12,303 nucleotides of DNA from Verrucomicrobiota bacterium (GTDB lineage Bacteria > Verrucomicrobiota > Verrucomicrobiia > Chthoniobacterales > UBA10450). A model generated the notes under the pieces. It was not told where the DNA came from and did no database searches. It worked only from the letters and a program-made list of their open reading frames with translations. The stretch spans positions 1 through 12,303 of the forward strand of contig QHPN01000103.1 in the NCBI GenBank assembly GCA_003219115.1, in the 5' to 3' direction. The position numbers and the translations under genes were made by a program. Shown one piece after another: positions 1 to 5,431 of the stretch (positions are counted from its first letter, which is position 1; each line of letters starts with the position of its first letter).

Positions 1-99
1 CTTCGGCGGGATCGCGCGGTGCGCCCCAAACGCGTCGCTTTCGCGCAGAAGTGGATGGACACGCGAGCTCCCGATGTTCAGAAAAGTCGAAAACGGTAG
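1..99 (+). CDS. possible C-terminal end of an unidentified protein (partial, left edge)
   Basis: A reading frame is open from the first base of the window to a TAG at 97-99. It would encode 32 residues ending in a basic tail (DVQKSRKR). The composition is protein-like (a KRVAFAQKWMDTRAP stretch), but I do not recognise a family, and a second frame also stays open to about 131. The gene would start outside the window, so coding status cannot be settled from here. A C-terminus of a convergent or upstream gene is the simplest reading; chance is the alternative. Confidence 0.25.
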   Translation, partial: LRRDRAVRPKRVAFAQKWMDTRAPDVQKSRKR

Positions 100-111
100 C
101 GTATTCCGTAA

Positions 112-130
112 CGAGGCCCGATATGCCTCG
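112..130. other. small perfect hairpin next to the tRNA relic
   Basis: Six bases CGAGGC (112-117) pair with GCCTCG (125-130) around a 7-base loop; an A-T pair at 111/131 extends the stem. The element lies where the T-arm of the adjacent minus-strand tRNA-Lys relic would be expected, and a 7-base loop fits that size. The loop does not carry the TTCRANY consensus, and the acceptor strand that should follow does not pair with the 5' acceptor strand. It may be a decayed T-arm, a small terminator-like structure without a T-run, or coincidence. Confidence 0.35.
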
Positions 131-138
131 TAGCGGTG

Positions 139-179
139 TGGTTAAGAGCCAGCTGCTCTGCCAATTGAGCTAACGGTGC
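139..179 (-). pseudogene. truncated tRNA-Lys (anticodon CTT), 5' half only
   Basis: Read on the minus strand from 179, the sequence has a 5' acceptor strand GCACCGT, the TA linker, a D-arm GCTC-AATTGGCA-GAGC with the conserved GG, and an anticodon arm GCTGG-CTCTTAA-CCA. The loop places CTT at the anticodon, which means lysine. The D-stem pairs perfectly. After three pairs on the 3' side of the anticodon stem the match stops: the last two anticodon-stem pairs are mismatched, no T-loop consensus follows, and no strand complementary to the acceptor is found down to the window edge. This is therefore a 5'-half relic rather than a working tRNA. It could be a recombination scar; integrase scars normally keep the 3' half, so a standard attachment site is not supported. 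Confidence 0.6.
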
Positions 180-249
180 AAAATGCCTTTTCCCAGCCAA
201 ATGCCGTACTCGCGCGACAGCTTTTGTCTAACGCGCGAACCTACTCTCG

Positions 250-360
250 ATGGCGGGCCCAAACGCGCTGGCTGAAAACGTGCCGCTTACTCCTGCGCTG
301 CTCCGGCTCGATCCAATGTTCGATCCGCTCCGCAACCATTCGCGCTTCCAAAACTCTGGG
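250..360 (+). pseudogene. C-terminal relic of a TPR/TolB-like protein
   Basis: The frame through 286-351 encodes LTPALLRLDPMFDPLRN followed by HSRFQ. This closely resembles the conserved C-terminal signature of the large TPR proteins (often with an N-terminal kinase or winged-helix domain) common in Verrucomicrobiota and Acidobacteriota, which end in LRLDP-x-x-DPLR-x-D-x-RF. The intact kinase in this window ends with a related arrangement (KVDPMLDDLRGNQRFEAL). Upstream in this frame a TAA at 229-231 closes the reading, and no TPR-coding sequence precedes it, so only the tail survives. The family comparison is from memory. Confidence is good that this is a relic and lower on the exact parent family. 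Confidence 0.5.
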
Positions 361-373
361 AAGAGAAACCAAG

Positions 374-415
374 GTGAGCTCACGCAACTTTTTCGGAGAG
401 CTGAAACGGCGCAAC
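374..415 (+). pseudogene. N-terminal relic of a TPR/adenylate-cyclase-like protein
   Basis: A GTG at 374 opens a frame reading VSSRNFFGELKRRN. FF-x-ELKRRNV is the hallmark start of a large group of membrane-anchored TPR/TolB-like proteins in soil bacteria, in which it is followed by YKVAVAYAV and a transmembrane helix. Here the match ends after RRN; the next codons (EQRTLLKP) are unrelated and no hydrophobic segment follows. The relic begins 22 bases after the RFQ end of the preceding C-terminal relic, the order expected from tandem paralogous genes. It is too short to be a gene and is interpreted as a cut-off start. Confidence 0.45.
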
Positions 416-460
416 GAACAAAGGACCCTGTTAAAGCCGAGCATAACGTTTGACGTATTC

Positions 461-2023
461 CTACTGCACCGTAAGGACGAGGTCATTGCCAGTACCGCCG
501 TGATAGCTGGCTTTGAAGGTATTGCCGCCGCTGCTGAAGATCGCACCATCCGCCAGGTTGGCGAAGGTGCCGCTGATTGGGTTAGCTGAGACATTGTTGA
601 TCGCAGTGAAGACCGCGCCTGGTGCCAATGTTCCGGTGGTTCTATCCACGAATTCAAAGGTGACACCGCTCTGAATGATAACTCCCAGAGCGGTGACCTT
701 TCCCACCGCGGGAGTAGTCCGGACTAAGACACATTCATAAGTCGAGAGCGGGTTAAACGTCAGGCTGTTATTGATACTAAGACTGGCTGCGGTTCCCGCC
801 GTGCCCGGCAATAGAACAGCTCCGGCGACAACTCCATTGCCGATATTGACGGCGCCGGTAATCGTCCCGAAGCCGCTGAGGAAACCTCCGTTGACCTGGA
901 CGGGCCCAATGCCCGTGCCCGATCCGCCCTGGTTATTCACTGTTAGATGCCCGCGTGTGATGATGGTGCCTCCGGTGTAGGTATTGCTGCGAGCGAGAAC
1001 GAGCTCTCCTGTGCCAGTCTTCGCCAGCGAGCCACCGATGCCTCCATTGGCGCCGCCATCCTTGATCGAGCCCGAGAAGTTCGTGTTCTGATTATTGCTG
1101 CCAACCGTCAGTTTCCTACTACCAAGGAAAACACGACCGTTACCTTCTATCGAACCGACCGTCATCCCGGGAGCCGCGTGGCCGCTGATGTCCAGGCTGC
1201 CGTTCCCGAAAACCTCCACGCGGGCGGTGCCGCCTCGCGAAGAATCGACAAAATCAAGCAAACCGCCCGGGCTTCCGCTGCTACCGCCATTCGCTATGAG
1301 GGTGGCCTTGCCCGCGTTACCGCGGAAAAACGTCTCGGCGTTGAAGGCTCCGCTGACTGCGCCGCCATTAGTAGTGATCGAGGCGTTGCCAGCAGTCGAG
1401 CCTGTGTCGAATGCGATGATTGCGCCACCAGCACCGCTGACTTTGCCACCTTCGTTGATAAAAGTCGCATCGCCAGCAGTCGAGGTGTTGAGGAATGTCA
1501 ATTCTCCGTCATTACTGAAGGTGGCATTGCCAGCGCTCGAGCTACCTCCAAAGGCGATAGTTCCCGTGTTTGTAAACGAAGTTAAGCTTCCCGCCGTCGC
1601 GCTGTTCGTGAAGATGATCTGTCCCGGGCCGGGTGTGAAATTCTGCACGATCCCCGAATTGTTAGTGATTCCTTTGCCGCTGATGGTCACCGTCGGCGCC
1701 TGGTTGCTGAGGGTGAATGGACTCGCGCCAGCATTGAACACGATACCGTTCACCTCGGTATCGGCTGTGAAGAACACTTGTCTTATATTGGACAATGCGA
1801 ACGTGGCAGTGTCATCCGCCGCGTTAGGAATAGTAGCAGGCGTCCAGTTCGCCGCCGCATTCCAGTTCCCTGAGCCGGGATTCGCCTTCCAGGTAGCGCT
1901 CCCTGCGAAAGCCGCCGTTGCCACGAAGGATATCAGCACGACGACTCCCCGGAGGACGCTCCCCCTGGACAGTCTTGGAACAGCGAGTGGAGCGGAAACA
2001 AGAATAAGAGCGATGTTTTTCAT
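461..2023 (-). CDS. exported protein with autotransporter-associated beta-strand (PATR) repeat
   Basis: The predicted protein has 520 residues. It starts with a long export signal: basic N-region to about residue 25, hydrophobic core VVVLISFVATAAFA, likely cleavage after A40. The mature part begins GSATWKANPGSGNWNAAANW, the usual opening of this secreted family. Residues about 143-247 hold five degenerate repeats of the T/SAG-x-A-T-F-x-N-x-G type. Residues 331-362 match the PATR motif (GSLAKTGTGELVLARSNTYTGG, here split: GSLAKTGTGELVL then ARSNTYTGG). The C-terminus (GNDLVLTVQ) has neither a beta-barrel translocator nor a PEP-CTERM tail. PATR segments form beta-helices in surface proteins, so an extracellular or envelope role is likely; the specific function is unknown. 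The ATG at 2023 is preferred by analogy with the paralogue's ATGAAA start; 2053 is an in-frame alternative, and longer starts overlap the upstream gene. Confidence 0.8.
   Translation of the reverse strand: MKNIALILVSAPLAVPRLSRGSVLRGVVVLISFVATAAFAGSATWKANPGSGNWNAAANWTPATIPNAADDTATFALSNIRQVFFTADTEVNGIVFNAGASPFTLSNQAPTVTISGKGITNNSGIVQNFTPGPGQIIFTNSATAGSLTSFTNTGTIAFGGSSSAGNATFSNDGELTFLNTSTAGDATFINEGGKVSGAGGAIIAFDTGSTAGNASITTNGGAVSGAFNAETFFRGNAGKATLIANGGSSGSPGGLLDFVDSSRGGTARVEVFGNGSLDISGHAAPGMTVGSIEGNGRVFLGSRKLTVGSNNQNTNFSGSIKDGGANGGIGGSLAKTGTGELVLARSNTYTGGTIITRGHLTVNNQGGSGTGIGPVQVNGGFLSGFGTITGAVNIGNGVVAGAVLLPGTAGTAASLSINNSLTFNPLSTYECVLVRTTPAVGKVTALGVIIQSGVTFEFVDRTTGTLAPGAVFTAINNVSANPISGTFANLADGAIFSSGGNTFKASYHGGTGNDLVLTVQ
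1283..1597 (-). repeat. coding repeats, about 19-28 residues apart (5 units)
   Basis: Within the PATR protein, units beginning TAGSLTSFTNTG, SAGNATFSNDG, TAGDATFINEGG, TAGNASITTNGG and NAGKATLIANGG follow one another, with extra residues inserted before the fourth and fifth. The pattern suggests stacked beta-strand turns of one helix. The paralogue at 2966-4657 has seven comparable units. Confidence 0.6.
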
Positions 2024-2041
2024 CACGGGTTTTGTTAGGGA

Positions 2042-2050
2042 TTTCAGGTT
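2042..2050 (-). promoter_or_regulatory. leader motif copy 1 (AACCTGAAA on the coding strand)
   Basis: On the minus strand AACCTGAAA lies 18 bases before the ATG at 2023. Exact copies also occur at 2911-2919 and 4666-4674, in the leaders of the other two genes of this secreted-protein block. It might be a shared leader element or a trace of duplication. No function is known to me. Confidence 0.35.
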
Positions 2051-2090
2051 CATGGGCAGTGAGTCCAATGAGATTTCTTGCGGGCTTGAG

Positions 2091-2855
2091 CTATCGCGAG
2101 GCTTGAGGCTCGCCGTAAATGAAATCATCCATGACGACGACATCGCGGGCGGGCGTTTTCAAAATCCTATTGCCAGAGGTAATTCGAACTAGAAAAACGT
2201 TAGCTCTGTCAAATTTAACTCCCAAGAACGACAGGCTTCCGCGCGCCGTAGACCCCGGCAATACGTTCTGGCTTAAGAGCAGATTGCCTCCAACATCGAA
2301 GTATTCGATCGTCGTGCTATCCTCAGAATTCACGTCCGTGAACACGGCGCCAAATGCGTTGACCGTGGCCGACTGGGCAGTCCCAGGGATAAAGAAAAGT
2401 GTTTCCGTGATGTTACTACCCAAGGCGGTGAAGAGCCTCTGGGGACTAAACGTGCTAAATAGCTCGGGATAGACCGGATGGATATTTCCAAATCTGACCG
2501 GAGTGTTTGTTGGATTGCTACTATTGGCGCTCACCTGAAACCCTGTTCCTAGGGTGAAGAATACGGCCCCACGCGGCGAGTTGCTGTTGAAGAAGTTTGG
2601 CGGCATCAGGTTCGGCGCGGCGAATTGATCTGGAACCCCGTCCCAGTTAATTTCACGGCGACCACTGGCAAATGTGCCGCCAATTCCGTTATTGTTTCCC
2701 AGAGAGGCCCTGAAGGCGTCTACCTGCGTCTGGATATCCGCTGGAGTTGCACCGGATGCTTCAAACACCTGCGGAGCAGCTGAAGCAGTCAGTGGGTTGA
2801 AAATGAGTGTTAAGCCAAAGCTGGCGATCGCTAGCGAGAGTTGATGTTTTTTCAT
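2091..2855 (-). CDS. secreted protein of unknown function with MDDFIYGEPQ C-terminus
   Basis: The predicted product has 254 residues. It has a clear signal peptide (MKKHQLSLAIASFGLTLIFNPLTASA, here named only by its ends: MKKHQ to TASA, cleavage near residue 26). The mature part contains GRREINWDGVPD (about 65-76), NSPRGAVFFTLGTGFQVSA (92-110), SPQRLFTALGSN (137-148) and VVMDDFIYGEPQ near the end (240-251). From memory, proteins with these blocks are found across bacteria, often with a PEP-CTERM sorting tail after GEPQ; this copy stops three residues later. No catalytic motif or cysteine is evident. The ATG at 2855 is chosen because GGAG lies 9 bases upstream; the ATG at 2870 would contain that Shine-Dalgarno site. 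It sits between two PATR-protein genes in the same direction, so co-expression at the surface is plausible. Confidence 0.75.
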   Translation of the reverse strand: MKKHQLSLAIASFGLTLIFNPLTASAAPQVFEASGATPADIQTQVDAFRASLGNNNGIGGTFASGRREINWDGVPDQFAAPNLMPPNFFNSNSPRGAVFFTLGTGFQVSANSSNPTNTPVRFGNIHPVYPELFSTFSPQRLFTALGSNITETLFFIPGTAQSATVNAFGAVFTDVNSEDSTTIEYFDVGGNLLLSQNVLPGSTARGSLSFLGVKFDRANVFLVRITSGNRILKTPARDVVVMDDFIYGEPQASR

Positions 2856-2879
2856 AATATTTTTCTCCATTCTTTAGGT

Positions 2880-2894
2880 TTCGGTGTAACCGAA
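2880..2894. promoter_or_regulatory. inverted repeat in the leader of the MDDFIYGEPQ protein gene
   Basis: TTCGGT (2880-2885) and ACCGAA (2889-2894) form a perfect inverted repeat with a 3-base centre, 24 bases before the start codon at 2855. It could be an operator half-site pair or a short RNA hairpin in the 5' leader. No T-run follows on either strand, so it is not a convincing terminator for the upstream gene. Confidence 0.35.
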
Positions 2895-2900
2895 GGTAGG

Positions 2901-2923
2901 TTCAGTTTAGTTTCAGGTTTAGT
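2901..2923 (-). repeat. short imperfect direct repeat containing leader motif copy 2
   Basis: TTCAGTTTAGT (2901-2911) is followed immediately by TTCAGGTTTAGT (2912-2923), a tandem duplication with one inserted base. The second unit overlaps TTTCAGGTT (2911-2919), which reads AACCTGAAA on the coding strand and matches the leader motif of the two PATR genes. It lies 56 bases before the start of the downstream gene at 2855. Confidence 0.4.
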
Positions 2924-2965
2924 TGGTTTATTCTGTTAAGTTGTTTATCGCTGATCAGGTGAAGG

Positions 2966-4657
2966 CTAATGCACAACCGTCAGCGTGAGATCGTTGCCGT
3001 CTCCGCCTCTATAATTGGCTTGGAAGGTGTTGCTGCCTGCGGTGAACGTTGAGCGGTCGGCTAAGTTGGCGAAGGCGCCTGCGATCGGCTTCGCGGAGGT
3101 ATTAGAGACAACAATAAAGACTGTGCCGGTCGGGAGCACAGCGGTGCCAAGATCGGTAAAGGTAAACTGCGCGCTCCTATTAATGGTGACGCCGTTGGCA
3201 ACGACTTCGTCCGCTACGGGCGTGCTACTGTTGATTACAAATTGGTAGGTCGCGCGAGCATTGAATGTGAGCTTGCTCTGCATGGTTAGAGTGCCCGGTA
3301 TGGTCGCACTGCCCGGCAACAGGGTTGCGGCGCTCATTCCGGTTGCGACGTTCACCGCACCGCTGATTATGCCCGTGCCACCGAGTATGCCCGCGTTGAC
3401 CTGCACCGAACCGGTGCCCGTGGCGGAACCGCTTGTATTTGTAACCAGGAGTGTGCCTTCGGTGATAACGGTGCCGCCGGTGTAGGTGTTCGATTTCGTG
3501 AGAGTCAGTTTGCCCGTCCCAGCTTTGGTGAGCGAACCGCCCGTGCCGCCGTTTGTTCCGCCATCCTGGATCAGTCCGGAGAAGGTCGTCCCCAGGTTAT
3601 TCGTGCCCACGGTCAGGTTGTTGATTCCCAGGAATACAGCGCCGCTTCCATTGATCGATCCAGTTGTCAGACCCGGAGCATCGTGACGGCTGATGTCCAG
3701 GTTGCCGTTCCCGAAAACCTCCACCTGGGCTGTGCCGCCGGTGGAAGCAGTAGCAAACTGAATCGATCCGCCGTCACCTCCGTCCAGGCCGCCGTTGGCG
3801 ATCAGTGTGGCGTTGCCCGCGTCACCGGTATCCTGGAATAGCGTTTCGGCCCCGAATGCGCCGCTGACCGCGCCGCCATTGTTGATGAAGGTGGCGTCGC
3901 CACCGGTGCCCGCGTCAACTACAGTGAATCCTGCATCTTGGTTGGTAAAGGCGCCATTGCCACCAGTTGGAACATTTCCAACAACTGGATTGTCGCTACG
4001 AAATATTATGAGGCCTCCAGGGTTGATGAAGGTGCCATTGCCTGCGGTCGAGCTGTTCTCGAAAATGATCAAAGCATTATTGGTGAAGGCGGCATCGCCT
4101 GCAGTCGCGGCGTTGACGAAATTCACCTGGCCATTGTTGGTGAAGGCGGCATTGTCCGCAGTGGAGGTGCCCCCGAACGTTATAGCGCCATTATTGGTGA
4201 AGGCAGTTAAACTTCCCGCGGTCGCACTATTAAGGAAGGTTATGAACGTATTGCCAGAGCTAGGTGCAAAGTTTTGCACGATCCCTGAATTGTTCGTGAT
4301 GCCCACGCCGGTGATGATCAACGTCGGCGCACCCAGCGGGAAGTCGATCGTGAACGCGCTCGCCCTCGGCTTGAACACAATGCCGTTGACTTCAATGTCG
4401 GTCGTGACTAAGACGTCGGTTTGATTGGAGGACGCGAACGTTGCCGTGTCGCCCGGACCATTAGGGATGGTCCTTGGGGTCCAGTTGGCCGCGGTGAACC
4501 AGTCGCCCGTGGCAGGACTTACCTTCCAGGTAGCGCTCCCGGCGAGGCTGCTGCTCGCTGTTGAAAGCAGGAGCGTGAGGACGCTGACGGCCAAGGCAAG
4601 AAATGTCGACGGCAGTGACCGGAGGCCGGGGGTTTTGGTCGAATCGGTTGTTTTCAT
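2966..4657 (-). CDS. exported protein with autotransporter-associated beta-strand (PATR) repeat, paralogue
   Basis: The predicted protein has 563 residues. The signal peptide runs to about residue 39, with hydrophobic core STFLALAVSVLTLLL; the mature part opens GSATWKVSPATGDWFTAANW, closely similar to the paralogue at 461-2023. Residues 146-291 contain seven degenerate TAG-x-x-x-F-T-N-N-G units. Residues 374-405 carry the PATR motif (GSLTKAGTGKLTL, then TKSNTYTGGT). The C-terminus GNDLTLTVVH again lacks a translocator barrel. I infer a surface or secreted beta-helical protein; ligand and function are unknown. The start at 4657 gives a standard signal peptide and ATGAAA; an upstream ATG at 4693 would add a 12-residue extension reaching into a hairpin. 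This is the first gene of the three-gene block and is divergent from the sigma/kinase pair. Confidence 0.8.
   Translation of the reverse strand: MKTTDSTKTPGLRSLPSTFLALAVSVLTLLLSTASSSLAGSATWKVSPATGDWFTAANWTPRTIPNGPGDTATFASSNQTDVLVTTDIEVNGIVFKPRASAFTIDFPLGAPTLIITGVGITNNSGIVQNFAPSSGNTFITFLNSATAGSLTAFTNNGAITFGGTSTADNAAFTNNGQVNFVNAATAGDAAFTNNALIIFENSSTAGNGTFINPGGLIIFRSDNPVVGNVPTGGNGAFTNQDAGFTVVDAGTGGDATFINNGGAVSGAFGAETLFQDTGDAGNATLIANGGLDGGDGGSIQFATASTGGTAQVEVFGNGNLDISRHDAPGLTTGSINGSGAVFLGINNLTVGTNNLGTTFSGLIQDGGTNGGTGGSLTKAGTGKLTLTKSNTYTGGTVITEGTLLVTNTSGSATGTGSVQVNAGILGGTGIISGAVNVATGMSAATLLPGSATIPGTLTMQSKLTFNARATYQFVINSSTPVADEVVANGVTINRSAQFTFTDLGTAVLPTGTVFIVVSNTSAKPIAGAFANLADRSTFTAGSNTFQANYRGGDGNDLTLTVVH
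3785..4222 (-). repeat. coding repeats, mostly about 20 residues apart (7 units)
   Basis: Units start TAGSLTAFTNNG, TADNAAFTNNG, TAGDAAFTNN, TAGNGTFINPG, TGGNGAFTNQD, TGGDATFINNGG and DAGNATLIANGG. Spacing is about 19-20 residues for the first four units and wider after that. The DNA shows matching recurrences of 'ggtgaaggcg' and 'gttggtgaa' on the plus strand. Two more units than in the paralogue indicate expansion or loss within the repeat tract. Confidence 0.6.
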
Positions 4658-4665
4658 AATTTTCT

Positions 4666-4674
4666 TTTCAGGTT
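4666..4674 (-). promoter_or_regulatory. leader motif copy 3 (AACCTGAAA on the coding strand)
   Basis: This exact 9-base copy lies 8 bases before the ATG at 4657. The same word occurs in the leaders of the two downstream secreted-protein genes. The following AAGAAAATT is purine-rich but is not a strong Shine-Dalgarno site. Confidence 0.35.
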
Positions 4675-4686
4675 TTGCACAAGGGT

Positions 4687-4712
4687 CCGGCACGTCTGTC
4701 TTTTCGTGCCGG
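4687..4712. promoter_or_regulatory. strong hairpin in the intergenic region between PATR gene and sigma gene
   Basis: CCGGCACG (4687-4694) pairs perfectly with CGTGCCGG (4705-4712) around a 10-base loop. It is 30 bases upstream of the PATR-gene start at 4657 and 138 bases upstream of the sigma-gene start. If the PATR transcript begins farther upstream, the hairpin is in its 5' leader and may affect stability or translation. The four Ts are in the loop rather than after the stem, so an intrinsic terminator is unlikely. Confidence 0.5.
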
Positions 4713-4822
4713 CATAAATGTGCTTCTATCTCCTAAAGCGGAAATCCCGACTGGAACCCGCCACGATTACGGAGTTTTTTTAATCGCCTCGCGCAGGTGC
4801 TGTAAAAATCCCTCGATCGTGT

Positions 4823-4828
4823 TAGAAT
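4823..4828 (+). promoter_or_regulatory. tentative -10 element for the sigma/kinase operon
   Basis: TAGAAT, one base from TATAAT, stands 22 bases before the ATG at 4850. Seventeen bases upstream the -35 position reads CTGTAA, a poor match to TTGACA. The placement fits a short leader, but the -35 is weak and housekeeping promoter consensus is poorly established for this phylum. Confidence 0.25.
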
Positions 4829-4849
4829 TTGCAGCGTCGAACAGCCTGT

Positions 4850-5431
4850 ATGACGATGCCCTCAGCCGCGCAGCAAGAGGTTACCCAACTGCTCGGCGAC
4901 TGGAGTGGGGGAGACGAGGGAGCGCTGGAGAAGTTGTTCCCGCTGGTGCAACCCGAATTGCACCGGTTGGCCCACCATTACATGAGCCGGGAGCGTCCCG
5001 GCCACACCCTCCAAACCACGGCCATTCTCGATGAAGCCTACTTGCGGCTGGTTGATGATACGAAGCCGGTCTGGCAAGGCCGGACTCACTTTATCGCGGC
5101 GGCCGCGCAGTTGATGCGGCGCATCATGGTTGACCATGCCCGTGAACGCCAGTCACTCAAGCGCGGCGGCGGCGCGCTGAGAGTAACATTGGATGAAGCT
5201 GCGTGGGTGACAGAAAGGCGGTCGGAGGAATTGCTCGCCCTCGATGAAGCTCTAGAAAAGTTGGCCGCGCAAGACCCGCGCAAAAGCCAGATTGTTGAAC
5301 TGCGATACTTCGGCGGCTTGACGGTCGAAGAGACGGCTGAATTCCTGAAACTTTCTCCGCGGACAGTTGAGCGCGAGTGGACCATGGCCAAGGCGTGGCT
5401 TTACCGGGCACTGACCGAGGCAGAAACCTGA
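4850..5431 (+). CDS. ECF-type RNA polymerase sigma factor (TIGR02999-like)
   Basis: The 193-residue protein should direct RNA polymerase to a specific promoter set. Region 2 spans about residues 21-105: GDEGALEKLFPLV, then the LHRLAHHYMSRERPGHTL and TTAILDEAYLRL blocks characteristic of the group, and RRIMVDHARER. Region 4 spans about 133-190: LEKLAAQDPRKSQIVELRYF, then GLTVEETAEFLKLSPRTVEREW as helix-turn-helix, ending KAWLYRAL. It lacks the C-terminal extensions of some ECFs. The ATG at 4850 is chosen over a TTG at 4829; neither has a clear Shine-Dalgarno site. The stop codon shares one base with the kinase start, so the two are translationally coupled. In kinase-linked ECF groups (for example EcfP/PknT of Vibrio parahaemolyticus) phosphorylation activates the sigma factor; the same logic is inferred here. 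No anti-sigma gene is adjacent. Confidence 0.92.
   Translation: MTMPSAAQQEVTQLLGDWSGGDEGALEKLFPLVQPELHRLAHHYMSRERPGHTLQTTAILDEAYLRLVDDTKPVWQGRTHFIAAAAQLMRRIMVDHARERQSLKRGGGALRVTLDEAAWVTERRSEELLALDEALEKLAAQDPRKSQIVELRYFGGLTVEETAEFLKLSPRTVEREWTMAKAWLYRALTEAET

Noticed and set aside
139..179. Attachment site of an integrated element at the tRNA relic
   Set aside because: No integrase, no direct repeat of the tRNA 3' end, and the wrong half of the tRNA is preserved for the usual mechanism.
1095..2192. Long plus-strand open frame (365 codons) opposite the first PATR gene
   Set aside because: It is proline/valine/alanine-rich without domains, as expected from the complement of Gly/Thr/Asn-rich repeats. 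The opposite strand has a signal peptide and family motifs.
3785..4222. Regular repeats that could suggest a CRISPR array
   Set aside because: The units are degenerate, spacing is mostly about 57-60 bases but not regular throughout, and they keep the PATR protein reading frame, so they are coding repeats. No cas gene is present.
3795..4424. Plus-strand open frame (209 codons) opposite the second PATR gene
   Set aside because: It has the same low-complexity P/L/V composition caused by the antisense of the coding repeats, and no start context or recognisable domain.
4829..4849. TTG start for the sigma factor, 21 bases upstream
   Set aside because: The extra residues (MQRRTAC) do not belong to the family pattern and no Shine-Dalgarno site supports them; the ATG at 4850 is adequate.
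5377..5430. GTG start for the kinase inside the sigma gene
   Set aside because: The 18 added residues are the sigma C-terminal coding sequence in another frame. The family N-terminus begins MNAQRWQQ at 5431, at a typical stop/start overlap.
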